In this document: piece by piece, positions 1-10,623 of the stretch
How positions within the stretch are numbered: position 1 is the first letter of the stretch
How the letters are laid out: each line of letters opens with the position of its first letter
Assembly: GCA_942159475.1 (NCBI GenBank)
Contig: OW804094.1
Location: 23,163,323 to 23,227,322 of the forward strand
Direction: 5' to 3'
Length of the DNA stretch: 64,000 bases
DNA from: Sthenelais limicola
Lineage: Eukaryota > Annelida > Polychaeta > Phyllodocida > Sigalionidae
The notes under the pieces: generated by a model
Database searches by the model: none
The model's input: the letters and a program-made list of their open reading frames with translations, nothing else
Told to the model about the DNA's origin: nothing
Position numbers and translations under genes: made by a program

Positions 1-500
1 GAAACATTTACTACGACCTAACCTTATATTATCAATATCAAGAATAACACGAGAAATATTCCCCCAAACGACCAAAGTATTGAAGGTTTTTATCATTGAA
101 AATCTGGACTAAGTAAGTTTTACAACATTCAAGATTGAATGCATTTAGGTATCGCCAGACTATATTTCCTCATACTACTTCAAAATTTCAAGTTGCCGAC
201 TTAAAGAAATTTATAATGGAAGTAGGGGAAAGTTCTATTGCACATTGTTGTTGTACATCTGTCCTTAAAACCACTTCTTCTCCTATTTTACACTCTTAGC
301 TCATGGGGTTCTATCAGGACAGTAGCTGGCCATTCTCTCAATGCTTTTAAAGGATTATTTAACGACATAGAGGGCTGAAGTTGAGGTTTTTAATCCGTTT
401 AGTCTGCTTAAGATGGATATAGGATGAAAGCTGCACTCTCTGTTAACTTCGGTCAAAAGCTGGACCATGAAAGCCATTAGCGCAGTAGGTGTCCAATCGC
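1..500. other. No recognised feature
   Basis: AT-rich non-coding sequence. I see no open reading frame of note and no repeat end. The last part (about 485-520) resembles a rearranged piece of family B in opposite orientation to the copy that follows. Confidence 0.5.
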
Positions 501-525
501 TTATATAACATTCTTATCTGATTGG

Positions 526-687
526 AGAGGCCCAAACCCTCAGATCAGATAAGAATGGTACACCAGTGATTGGACGCTTACTTCGCTAATTGTGCGGTCC
601 TAATGATATTATAATGGCACTTTGCGGTTTGAGGCGAGAGGCTTTGCCTCCGTTTGAAGGGACTCTCTCATCTTTGGGCCTAGACTG
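526..687 (-). mobile_element. Family B MITE, copy 1 (one end degraded)
   Basis: The right end, GGGCCTAGACTG, and the inner blocks (GCGGTTTGAGGCGAGAGGC, GAAGGGACTCTCTCATC) match nine other copies here. The left end is short and abuts a second, inverted fragment. The CAGT-type end suggests a Tc1/mariner-like non-autonomous element; no transposase is present. Confidence 0.7.
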
Positions 688-819
688 AGACTGCATAGCA
701 ACTGTAGTTCCCCTTTCCCTCCCAGAACCCTCATTCCTAAGAGTGTATTCACACACATAACAAACGTGTTATTCCATACAACATGCACACATACCCAGAT
801 TTTATGAATAGCATTATAA

Positions 820-1054
820 GGGTAAGATTTTCAGAAAATGTGCAATTGGCAGCTGTGCACATTTAGTAAATTCTGCTAAATTAGGCTCCAATTTGGTCAA
901 TACTAGGTAAATTCGAGTATATTTGGCATTGCATTGATTCTACTAATCTGTTTGGTAAGGTTGAACTGTATTTTGAACTTTATTTCCGTCTGAAATTTGG
1001 GTTATTTGAGAAGATTTGCGAAGTTGAATTGTGCATTTTCTGAAAATCTGACCC
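820..1054 (+). mobile_element. Family A MITE, copy 1 (type a)
   Basis: A 235-bp element whose ends are inverted repeats related to GGGTCAGATTTTCAGAAAAT. It is flanked on both sides by ATAA, a 4-bp target duplication. It has no coding capacity. Confidence 0.9.
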
Positions 1055-1440
1055 ATAAATGTATTGCTATTGCTTAGGCTATGGAGCAAGCAGATTGTTG
1101 AGGTGGGTGTAATACAGGAATCTCAATGCCTAATGGCCTGGAGCGCAGGGTAATGCTCGATTAGACATTGACACAGGCATCAGTGTAGGGTGCAATACAA
1201 CCAGGATGTCATAATGAGAGCAGGGGGACAATCTCAAGCACTTTACCCATGCTATCATAATTGTATTCTCTTTCTTTCCTTTCTCTCCTTTCTTTGGTCG
1301 TGTTCGTTCTGCTAGGGAAATAGCCCCCGTGTGACGTAACTGGGTCAGTCTATAAAAACTGATTGCAGTTTATAGATATTTGCAATAATACTAGTGAAAA
1401 GCTCAATGATTAAGTTGGGTTTTTTTTATTTTTTAAAAAA
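1055..1440. other. No recognised feature
   Basis: Non-coding sequence with a short pyrimidine-rich patch near 1261-1305. I see no repeat ends or reading frames. Confidence 0.4.
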
Positions 1441-1449
1441 ATGAATTTG

Positions 1450-1836
1450 ATTTAGTGCAATATCTCGTCTCGTAGGGTATACAGACCCCTCAAAGACCCC
1501 TCTTTTCAATCTTTATTTATGGGCTTTGCATTTTTATCAAGTTTAGCAAAATGATACTATGCTCCCTTTTGTGCATTTCATAACACAGATGGGGCATATT
1601 GAATTTTTTTTTTAAAGAAATTTTATTGAGCTGGTTTCAATGTTTTACATAGATAATCTCACAGACTCAAGGGAAAAATGTTAACTTAATTGAATTGAAA
1701 AATACAAGAATAATGGCGAAAACTTGATTTAGTGCAATATCTCGTTTAGTAGGGCCATATGCACGAGGCCCCTTTTAAATCTTTGTTTGTGTGGTTTAAA
1801 CTTTTATAAAGATTAGCAGAATGTTGCTATATGCTC
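1450..1836. repeat. Pair of diverged direct repeats
   Basis: The block at about 1450-1580 (starting GATTTAGTGCAATATCTCGT) recurs, diverged, at about 1728-1836. Both copies lead into a stretch reading TATGCTCCC. The element type is not identified. Confidence 0.5.
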
Positions 1837-1844
1837 CCATTTAT

Positions 1845-2141
1845 GATCCGTTTTAGGAAAATAAGTCATAAGTCGCAAAATATAGATTTTGAGATATCAC
1901 CATATTTGAAAAGAGGAGATCAAGCCGATTCCAATGATAGTAAACACTAGGAACTTGATAAGTATTTCTATATTTTGAGTGTATATTTAATACAATATCC
2001 CGAAATTTGTAACATGGATTCATATGACTAAGAGTGTTAAACCCTATAAGATCCAGAACACTTCAATGAAGAGATCTTGTGAAAAAACACTTTGAAAAAT
2101 ATCAATTTTGTGAATTATGACTCATTTTCCTGAAACACATC
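1845..2141. mobile_element. Family D element, copy 1 with 8-bp target duplication
   Basis: The ends are inverted repeats of the family D type (consensus GATGTGTTTCAGGAAAATGA). The copy is flanked by a perfect 8-bp direct repeat, CCATTTAT, at 1837-1844 and 2142-2149. An 8-bp duplication is a hallmark of hAT-like or Merlin-like transposition, but the ends do not match either consensus well, so the superfamily stays open. Confidence 0.8.
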
Positions 2142-2224
2142 CCATTTATGTTTTTTCGATGTAATTTAGCTCCTTTATAACACACATGGGCAGATATAAA
2201 GCCAGTGAAGAATAACTTACTACA

Positions 2225-2655
2225 TTGTAGAATATGGTTCTGTATTATTTATGGCATAGTATAATACAGTTATATTTCTATATTAAAATATAGTTTTATA
2301 GTAAAATACGGCATTGTAAAATATGGTTAGAACTATATTAGAATATGGTTCTATATAAAAATCATGCATAGTAAAATATGGATATATTTTTATATTAAAA
2401 TATGGTTCTTTATAAAAAAAATATGGTTCTATATCAAAATAATGCATTGTAAAATATTGATATATTTTTATATTCAAATATGGTTCTTTATAAAAAAAAA
2501 TATGGTTCTATATCAAAATAATGCATTGTAAAATATTGATATATTTCTATATTAAAATATGGTTTTAGATAAACATATGGTTCTATGTCAAAATATACCA
2601 TGGTTCTATATCAAAATCATGACATAGTAAAATATGGATATATTTCTCAATTATT
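2225..2655. repeat. AT-rich degenerate tandem repeat
   Basis: Repeated variants of AAAATATGGTTCTATATC with ATGCATTGTAAAATA and a period of roughly 30-100 bp. The short reading frame across it is just repeat sequence. Confidence 0.75.
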
Positions 2656-2963
2656 GGATCAAAATCGAACGAAGCCATTGGTTTTATTTAAGTGCATGGA
2701 CAAGATACCACCCCGAACACTTCCTGCCCCAGCCAGTGATTTCTTTCTCCTTTAGGTCCTTTCATAAAAAAAGAGGTAGGACAGGAACATAAAGATCACT
2801 CTGTTCAAGAAGCATATGATCACAAGAGACAAGTTCCAAGCATTCTCTGGGCGATAATGGGCATATTGTAGAGGCATTATTATCCCGCCTATGCCATTAT
2901 GAATAATTCCCATTCCATCAAGGAGGAAAAGTGGATGGGCATGCACCTAGGCATTTCCTGTTG
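2656..2963. other. No recognised feature
   Basis: Non-coding sequence between the AT-rich array and a family B MITE. Short reading frames here lack coding character. Confidence 0.4.
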
Positions 2964-3162
2964 CAGTCTAGGCCCAAAGTTGGGAGAGTCCCTTCAAACG
3001 CAGGGAAAACCTCTCGCCTCAAACCACAACGTGCCATTATAATTCCATTAAGACCGCAAAATGTCATCATATTCCCATTAAAACGCCGAGTTCTAGGACA
3101 AGAAACCGATTAGCGAGGTAGGCTGTTATACCATTCATATCTGCAGGTTTGGACCTAGAGTG
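2964..3162 (+). mobile_element. Family B MITE, copy 2
   Basis: About 200 bp running from CAGTCTAGGCCCAAAG to GGTTTGGACCTAGAGTG, near full length. The last base pairs are followed by TA, which is compatible with a TA target. Confidence 0.8.
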
Positions 3163-3202
3163 TAAAGGGATTACTTATACTTTTCTATACGCTAATAAAT
3201 GT

Positions 3203-3572
3203 GATGTGCCACCAACAAAAAGAGTCATAAGTTGCAAAAATGAAAACAAAATGAAATGGTTTATACACAAGATCTCATAATTTCTCAATCTAGTGGGGAT
3301 AGCACTATCTATTTCGAGGGAATATTGTATTTAGACAGCAGGAGGGGGTGAACTCTTTTTTTCCCCTTTTTTTTCTTTTTTTTAACTGTTTCTGCCCTAA
3401 AGAATTATCTGGACCCGTTTAATTCTGTTTGTTTCGTAAACATATTTTATTAATCTGAGATCCTGGGAGGTGAACTCTTTATTTACCTACAAGGAAAGGT
3501 ATAGTCTTGCTTGAAGGTGAACATTGTATATATCAATTTTGCGACTTATGACTCTTTTTCCTGAAACACATC
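3203..3572. mobile_element. Family D element, copy 2 (diverged interior)
   Basis: The left end (GATGTGCC...GAGTCATAAGTTGC) and the right end (GCGACTTATGACTC...CCTGAAACACATC) match family D. The interior does not and contains a poly-T/pyrimidine patch. Confidence 0.6.
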
Positions 3573-3578
3573 ACATAT

Positions 3579-3811
3579 GGATCAGATTTTCAGAAAATGT
3601 ACAATTCACCTAGTCAGTCCAATCCTCTCAAATAACCCATATTTAGAACAGAAATGAGCTTCAAAATGCAGTTTAACATAGCAAAACAGATACTTTAAAT
3701 CAACGTGATACCAAATATACCCACACGGCATTTATCATTTTTCAGTCTAATTTAGCAGTATTTCCTAAATGTCTAGAACTGCCAATTGAACATTTTCTGA
3801 AAATCTGACCC
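3579..3811 (-). mobile_element. Family A MITE, copy 2 (type b)
   Basis: Inverted ends are intact apart from GGATCAG at the left tip. ATAT flanks both sides as the 4-bp duplication. The interior is of the 'type b' series (CAAAATGCAGTTTAACAT). Confidence 0.9.
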
Positions 3812-3913
3812 ATATGGTATTTAGACCACACATGGAAGTGACACTTTTGCTATTCTACAGGAGCTATAGTATAGTGGGACAAATATTCGGTTGAATACGG
3901 TATTTAGACTTTA

Positions 3914-4125
3914 AGCCTGGGTTCACTGCCACGCTACTTCTCCCGCTACCACTCCCGTTTCTTTGCTCCCGCTACTTTAGAAGTAATGGGAAGTAGCCGT
4001 TTCAGATCAAACATGTTTGAATTGAAGCGGTTACCTCCCGCTACTTGCTCCCACTTCTAAAAGTAGCAGGACCAAAGAAACGGGAGGAGTAGCGGAAGAA
4101 GTAGCGTGGCAGTGGAACCCAGGCT
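3914..4125. mobile_element. 212-bp hairpin MITE with TTA target duplication
   Basis: The element is almost entirely an inverted repeat: it starts AGCCTGGGTTCACTGCCACG and ends with its near-exact complement. It is flanked by TTA at 3911-3913 and 4126-4128. A 3-bp TWA duplication is the PIF/Harbinger signature, so a Harbinger-type non-autonomous element is likely. Confidence 0.8.
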
Positions 4126-4786
4126 TTAGTTGTTGTGACACTTTTGCTAATCTACAAGGGACAGTGTGGTGGTGAAGGAGGAGGAGGAGGAGGAGGACGG
4201 CAGGAGGGGAAGGAGCCTGTTTGCTTGTATCCTCTGACGATTATTTCCAAGGAAAAACTTGTTTGACTTTTAGCTAAAGTCACTCGCCTCTGCAAAGCGC
4301 AGAGAGTGTGGGGCATCAGGCACCAAGCGTTATATATAAACAACCTTATATGTATCTCCAGCATTTTTCAAGCCACAAGGTTCAAGAGTCTTTTGCCAAT
4401 GTTTGAACCAAGTTTGTTTCAGCTAGAATGCAACCTTACAGCGCACTAGATCTATATACGGCTCCATAGCTAGATCACTGTTAGAAATAGACGCTCTGTC
4501 AGTTTATTTTTATCTTTATTATTATAAGATTTTATTTATATTTCACATATACAATCGCTGTCATAAATATTAAGTGCATAAAGATAAAGAAAAGAATGGA
4601 AAAGGAATATTGTCTGTGACTGTCACAGCTCTTCCGATAATAGCTTTTAAGATACATATTTCTAGTCTGCCTATTAGGTTGGACTTTTTTTAATAGATTT
4701 TACTTTAGTTCAATTTCAAAACATTGACGTTTTCATGCTCATAAATAATTATAGTTATTAGTGCTATAAATGCACCCCCTCCCCGC
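4126..4786. other. No recognised feature
   Basis: Non-coding sequence with a GGA-rich patch near 4170-4210. I see no repeat ends. Confidence 0.4.
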
Positions 4787-5760
4787 TCTCTCTGTCTGTC
4801 TCTCCTCTCTCTCTCTCTGTCTGTCTGTCTCTCTGTCTCTCTCTTCCTCTCTCTCTCCCTTCCTCTCTCCCTCTCCTCTCTCCTCCTCTCTCTTTCCTCA
4901 TCTCCTCCTCTCTTCCTCCCTCTCCCTCTCCTCTCTCCTCCTCTCTCCCCCTCTCCTCTCTCCTCCTCTCACTCTCCTCTCTCTCCTCTTCTCTCCCTCT
5001 CCTATCCTCCCTCTCTCCTCCTCTCCCCCTCTCTCTCTCCTCCTCTCTCCCTTTCTCTCTCCCTTTCTCTCTCCCTTTCTCTCTCCCTTTCTCTCTCCCT
5101 CTCCTCTCTCCTCCTCTCACTCCTCTCACTTATGACTCATTTTCCTGAAATCCTGAGTTTTCGTAATTATCGTATATTTACATTTATTATAAACCATAAG
5201 AAAACCCTCCATGGGGGTGAACTGCAAGGCCTACTCTACCTCTCTCTCTCTCTTTCTCTCTTTCTCCCTCTCTCTCTCCCTCTCTCTCTCCCTCTCTCTC
5301 TCCCTCTCTCTCTCTCCCTCTCTCCCTCCCTCTCTCTCTCCCTCTCTCTCTCCTTTGTTCTCTCCCTCTCTCTCTCCCTCTCTCTCTCCCTCTCTCTCTC
5401 CCTCTCCCTCTCCCACTCTCTCTCCCTCTCTCTCTCCCTCTCTCTCTCCCTCTCTCTCTCCCTCCCTCTCTCTCTCTCCCTCTCTCTCTCCTTTGTTCTC
5501 TCCCTCTCTCTCTCCCTCTCTCTCTCCCTCTCTCTCTCTCCCTCTCCCTCTCCCACTCTCTCTCCCTCTCTCTCCCTCTCCTCTCCTTCCTCTCTCTCTC
5601 CTCCCCTCTCCCTTTCTCTCTCCCTTTCTCTCTCCCTTTCTCTCTCCCTCTCCTCTCTCCTCCTCTCTCTTTCCTCCTCTCCTCCTCTCTTCCTCCCTCT
5701 CCCTCTCTCTCCTCTCTCTTTGTTTCTCTCCCCCCCTCTCTTCCCTCTCTCCCGCCGCTC
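4787..5760 (+). repeat. Long polypyrimidine (TC/CCT) low-complexity tract
   Basis: Almost pure C/T sequence built from TCTC, CCCTCT and CTTTCTCTC units, interrupted by about 100 bp of ordinary sequence at 5130-5235. It gives Ser/Leu/Pro reading frames on one strand and Arg/Glu/Gly frames on the other; these are not genes. Such tracts can form triplex DNA and are prone to assembly error. Confidence 0.95.
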
Positions 5761-5829
5761 CGTTGTGTGTGAATATCCAAACAACATTATTTTTGGTACT
5801 TTTGCCCTCTCATTGTAGCATTGCGTAGC

Positions 5830-5929
5830 ATTATACTTTGAACTCTTGTATCAGTCTTAAATTATGATTATTGGAGAGTATTGGTGAATGTGAATTGTAC
5901 ATTTTCTAACGACTTCACCCATATGCAGA
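5830..5929 (+). mobile_element. Family A MITE, right-half fragment
   Basis: Only the right part of the element is present, ending in TTGTACATTTTCTAACGACT. The left half is missing. Confidence 0.6.
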
Positions 5930-5947
5930 TCCATAACCTATTATATA

Positions 5948-6163
5948 GGGCACGACTGTCAGAAAATGTACAATTAACCTTCAGCAACCCTTAAATAACC
6001 CAAATTTCAGACGAAGATAAAGTTCAGTTCAACCTAACCAAACAGATTGCTAGAATCAATGCAATGCCGAATATCCTCAAATTTACTTAGTATTGGCCAA
6101 ATTGCAGCAGAATTTACTAATTATGTAGAGTTGCCAATTGAACATTTTCTGAAAATCTGAACC
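5948..6163 (-). mobile_element. Family A MITE, copy 3
   Basis: The left tip GGGCACGACTGTCAG and the right tip CTGAAAATCTGAACC are both mutated. The interior is type a. Confidence 0.8.
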
Positions 6164-6560
6164 ATTATGTACTGATAATCGATAGAATCTTGAACTAGTG
6201 CTTCATCAGTAGAACCCCCATGTTTAGGAGTGTCAGTCTATTCCCTTCTCAAGAGGGGACGGAGAGCAAGATGGTTGGTGGGATGGACAGGCACATATTT
6301 ACAAGTTCAAAAATTTAACCTCAGGTAAAGTTAGACTGTTTCATTCCCTAGTTTTTGTTGCTATTTTATCATTTCTGCGAATCACTGGCAACGATACGGG
6401 TTAGTTTGACATAAACTCCATCACAAAATTAAGCACCAGATATTAATGTTATATCAATTTGATGACAAAAATATAACTAATTGTGATCAGTTGGACAATC
6501 CATTAATCGGACTCTTTCAAGTGGGGGTCGTTAATCGAGGGAAATAAAATAACAAGAATC
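6164..6560. other. No recognised feature
   Basis: Non-coding sequence without repeat ends or coding signal. Confidence 0.4.
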
Positions 6561-6764
6561 TTCAGATCAGATAAGAATGGTATGTCAGGGATTGGACGCC
6601 TACTTCGCTAATCGGTTTCCTGACCTAGGACTAATGGGACGTTCTAATGGGATTATAAAAGTGACATTTTGCGGTCCTAATGGAATTATAATGTCACCTT
6701 GCGGTTTGAGGCAAGAGGCTTTCCCTCCGTATGAAGGGACTCTCTCATATTTGGGCCTAGACTG
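6561..6764 (-). mobile_element. Family B MITE, copy 3
   Basis: The right end GGGCCTAGACTG is intact and the left outer tip is lost. It contains a small internal duplication of the 'GGGATTATAA...GCGGT' block. It lies inverted relative to the next copy, about 85 bp away. Confidence 0.75.
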
Positions 6765-6847
6765 CGAGCTTTAACAGCAAGAGAATCGTGAGTTGGGATC
6801 TCAAGATGCTGTAGGATCTACAAGAACTCCCTATACTCCGATTCCTA

Positions 6848-7047
6848 CAGTCTAGGCCCAAAGTTGTGAGAGTCCCTTCAAACGAAGGGACTCTCGCCTC
6901 AAACCGCAAAGTGTCATTATAATTCCATTAAAACCGCAAAATGTCATTATATTCCCATTAAAACGCCAAGTTCTAGGCAGGGATACCGATTAGTGAAGTA
7001 GGCTGACATACCATTCTTACATGATCTGAGGGTTTGGACCTAGAGTG
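6848..7047 (+). mobile_element. Family B MITE, copy 4
   Basis: A near full-length copy from CAGTCTAGGCCCAAAG to TTTGGACCTAGAGTG. With copy 3 it forms an inverted pair. Confidence 0.8.
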
Positions 7048-7744
7048 CCTTCATATCTCAAAAAAAACCCGTCATTAGTATACATGTACACTTCTGATAT
7101 AATAGATTCACTTACCTTTAAAGTTTTATGGGCGATCGTTCATAGTTACAAAGCAAAATATGTCCACCTTCTCCCCGTCCCTGTGCTTACGTATGAGGAC
7201 TGATACATGATGCTTGTGTTCAATGTTATAGCCTTGGGATAACTCTAACTCAGACCCAGTCACATGTCAAAGTTTAGAACACACTCTCGCTGCGCAAATC
7301 TATCCTCCAAACCCCAAATCACTGGCCTTCCCTCTCTGCACTTTCTGGCTTGGTCACTGCGAATATGGCGGATAATATCTATTATAATAATCACTAAAAT
7401 GACCAGGTAGTAGCGGTGAGTGATATCCTTCTTCCAAAGTTGCCAATTTTAAACGTTTAAATGTTCATACTTTCAAAGCTTGCACAGATGTCGATATGTT
7501 AGTGTGTATATATGTATGTGTAGAATTTACATCATAAATATACGCAACGTTCACCGCTGCGCGCGCTCTACTGGTGGGCGATAATATGGCAGATCAGATT
7601 GCTTTCCTCCCTCACAAAGGGCCTTCATTCAAAAGGTCCCCTCCTCTGTGATTTCTCAAACAGGCTCAAAAGATGGAGTTGTTTCTGTTTGTCATTGGTG
7701 TAAGAGTGGTAAGGCAGTTTTGTACTGTCTGTGTGGCTCGATGT
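7048..7744. other. No recognised feature
   Basis: Unique-looking non-coding sequence of mixed composition, with no coding signal. A CGCTGCGCGCGC patch lies near 7553-7565. Confidence 0.4.
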
Positions 7745-7978
7745 GGGTCAGATTTTCAGAAAATGTACAATTCACCTTTGCCAATCTTCTTAGATAACCC
7801 ACATTTCAGACGAAAATAAAGTTCAAGATACAGTTCAACCTTACAAAACAGATTGCTAGAGTCAATGCAATGCCGAATATACTTGAATTTACCTAGTATT
7901 GACCAAATTGCAGTCTAATTTAGCAGAATTTCCTGAATGTATATAGCTGCCAATTGTACATCTCTGAAGATCTGACCC
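7745..7978 (-). mobile_element. Family A MITE, copy 4 (type a)
   Basis: Both inverted ends are present. ATGT flanks each side (4-bp duplication). Confidence 0.9.
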
Positions 7979-7990
7979 ATGTATGCATGA

Positions 7991-8223
7991 GGCCGATTTT
8001 CGGAAAATGCACAATCTACAGTTTTACACATCTATCAAATTCTGCTAAATTAGGGTGTAAAATGATAAATACTAGGCGTATCTGAGTATATTTGATATTG
8101 CCTTGATTCAAGCAATGTGTTTGGTTATGTTGAACTGAATTTTGAATCTCAATTTTGTCTTAAATGTGAGTTATTTGAGAGGATTGGTGAAGGCGAATTG
8201 AGCATTTTCTGGCGATCTGACTC
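7991..8223 (+). mobile_element. Family A MITE, copy 5 (type c, diverged)
   Basis: The ends have decayed to GGCCGATTTTCGG and CTGGCGATCTGACTC. The interior belongs to the 'type c' series. It sits 12 bp from copy 4. Confidence 0.75.
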
Positions 8224-8253
8224 GTATACATATATCGGGGAGGATGGTTTGGA

Positions 8254-8301
8254 GAAAGAGAGAGAGAGAGAAAGAGGAGGGGGAGGGGGAGGGGAGGGAG
8301 C
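8254..8301. repeat. GA/GGGA purine microsatellite
   Basis: A short GAGAGA followed by GGAGGGGGAGGGG, inside otherwise ordinary sequence. Confidence 0.8.
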
Positions 8302-8371
8302 ATGACATATAGCCCGGTAACAATGACATCGTTTAATGCCCCATGGAAAGGCCCCACCACGTGTATATATA

Positions 8372-8593
8372 GGGTCAGATCTTTAGAAAATATACAATTG
8401 GCAAATTTACGTATTTAGTAAATTGTGTTAAACTAGACTGGGGAATGGTCAATGCTGATTATTTGATATTGCCTTAATTCAAACAATTTGTTTGGTTATG
8501 TTGGACTGACTGAATTCTAAATCCTTTTTTTCCCTTTGGATTATTTGAGAGGACTGGTGAAGGGGAATTGTACACTTTCTGACGATTTCACCC
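8372..8593 (+). mobile_element. Family A MITE, copy 6 (type c)
   Basis: Ends GGGTCAGATCTTTAG and CTGACGATTTCACCC. An ATA-type repeat flanks both sides. Confidence 0.8.
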
Positions 8594-8689
8594 ATAAATA
8601 CATATATGGCACACAGGTACCAAGATTTATTCTATAAAGAGCATTTAATGGACAGATTTTACAGGGTTTGAGCGCCCGTTGCATAAAAA

Positions 8690-9539
8690 ATCCTTACTTA
8701 ATATTGTCCTGATTTATATATGAATTGTAATCTAGTAGCACAGAAAAAAATGCAAAAAATAATCTTTCAGGCACTAAGATTAGCGTTTGGTTGGGAATTA
8801 TCCAAGAAGGAACTTTTGCTCAAGGGAAAATTGTTACCCCTTGATTACCGAAGGGAAATTGCACTTATCAAGACATTGTTTAGAAAAAGAGAGGCTTATA
8901 TAGATACGAGCGAGAGAGTGAAGGAACTCCGAAATAGAATAGGTGTCACGTTCAAAACATTCACCCCTAAATCGGAACGAATGCGGAAAAGTGCGTACTA
9001 CAGAGGAATAACCCTGTGGAATGATTTACCCGAATTAATTCGCAATTGTAATGACCCGGCAGGCTTCAGCAAACAACTGAAAGACCTATACTGGTTAAAG
9101 CTAACAGAAATGATTGAAATCTAGATACTGCCAAGTGGTAGTTTTTAATCTGTCCCTGTTTTTAGTAAAAGCTCTTGTAAGGGCTAGGCGATAGTGAATA
9201 CAAACAGCATCTAAATGGAATTGTAGCTGTTCGCATAAAATGGTAAACGGTATTATGACACTAATAAGTTGATTAGATTAAAACTAATTCTTGTTGGATA
9301 GTTTGAATTGGAAGATGAATAATTGTAAGGTGAAAAGAGCCGTGATTAAGCAAACACTAAGGATGAAATCTAACATTGTGTAAACCTTTAGTAGGGTAAT
9401 TGTAAAGGTAAATGACGAAGTGTAAGGTAAATATAGTAATGATTTGAGGCGACGCGAGAACACATCCACAAGTTGGACAGGCACTTTTAGTATTATATTG
9501 TAATTTGTACGGCCAAAATGGTAATAAAAAAAAAAAAAA
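8690..9539 (+). mobile_element. LINE (non-LTR retrotransposon) 3' fragment with poly(A)
   Basis: This is the 3' remnant of a LINE. The last part of its ORF2 (8720-9124) is followed by about 400 bp of 3' UTR and an A-run at 9526-9539. The 5' truncation is typical of target-primed reverse transcription. I could not assign the target-site duplication. Confidence 0.75.
8720..9124 (+). pseudogene. LINE ORF2 C-terminal tail (post-RT region), truncated
   Basis: 134 codons with no RT motifs. The last 60 residues (ending in LWNDLPELIRN and FSKQLKDLY) have the W-N-x-L-P pattern found at the extreme C terminus of ORF2 in CR1/Jockey-type LINEs. The two longer LINEs in this window end in comparable motifs (WNALPPPLRQ and WNRLPANIR). 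The endonuclease and RT domains are lost, so this cannot mobilise itself. The ATG at 8720 is simply the first in frame and probably not a real start. Confidence 0.7.
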
Positions 9540-9782
9540 TATGGCTATAAGTAGAATCGTTTTAAAATCAGATCGCGCCGCACCAGGTGGAGGCTTTTAA
9601 CAAAAAAGAACAAAAAAAATAATGATAAATTGGATATTGTATAGTTTATGACAGGATAATTAAACAACGGTCATTTCTCTCTGATGTTGATGTGTGGAAG
9701 AAGGAATACCATTAGTCCCTGTTAATCAGTTAACACCCTCATAAAAAAACCAGCTGGGCTGAGCTCCCTCGACACCAATTGC

Positions 9783-10184
9783 CATGTGTTTCAGGAAAAT
9801 GAGTCATAAGTCGCAAAAAATGGGTTTTGAGATATTATCATATCTGAATAGATGAGCTCAAGCTGATTCTAATGATAGTAAACATCAAGGACATCTGAGT
9901 AGTGTTTCTATATTATAAGTTTGATATTTTTATTTTTGAAAAAAAATTATTGATATTTTGGGTGGATAATTACTAATAAAGTACCTAAATATACTCCATA
10001 AGATGATCTTAGAAATGCATAGATATATTTAATACATTGCATTGGAATTCCGTACATCTATTAATATTACTAGCAGCCTTAAGTACCCCAAAAACTAGAA
10101 TATTCCATCAACGATATCCTATAAATAAATCACTTTGAAAAATATCAATTTTGCGACTTATTACTCATTTTCCTAAAACCCATC
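9783..10184. mobile_element. Family D element, copy 3
   Basis: Both ends are present (ATGTGTTTCAGGAAAATGAG, and ATTACTCATTTTCCTAAAAC). The flanks CCAATTGC and ACAATTTG look like a decayed 8-bp duplication. Confidence 0.75.
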
Positions 10185-10219
10185 ACAATTTGTCTCATTT
10201 TGTAACATTTTTATCAAAC

Positions 10220-10335
10220 ATTGATTGCAAGAATGTTTTCACCAATATCACAGCTTTTATAAATGACCTATGATAATCAAATGCATAATGGGAAAGATGG
10301 AGGCGTGTCATAAAGATAACAACGAAAATAGTATG
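10220..10335. mobile_element. Foldback family F fragment
   Basis: This matches an internal part of the large foldback at 13801-15008 (TTGCAAGAATGTTTTCACCA, then ATGGGAAAGATGGAG). No ends are present. Confidence 0.55.
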
Positions 10336-10623
10336 AGTCGAAAAAAAAAACATAACCAGGGGCTGTGTCACTAAAATAAGTACATATATACAAATTAACC
10401 GGTACTTAGCCGGGCAAATGATGTTGAGAAAAAATATATAATATGTAATTATTAAAAACATGCTCCTCAATAATTAAAATTGTACAGAAATTGATATTGA
10501 TGTTGAAAAATTGTATTGCAGTGGAACATTCCCAATTAAAGGGGATCTCTCCAGCAGTGTGTGTGTGTGTGTGGGGGGGGGGGTTCACCCCTTTAGTTTT
10601 AATTCACAAATATATTCAGACAG

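Noticed and set aside
4764..5828. Long Ser/Leu- or Arg/Glu-rich reading frames on both strands
   Set aside because: They are translations of a C/T low-complexity tract; composition alone keeps the frames open.
8160..8360. 66-codon minus-strand frame
   Set aside because: It crosses a MITE end and a GA microsatellite; chance.
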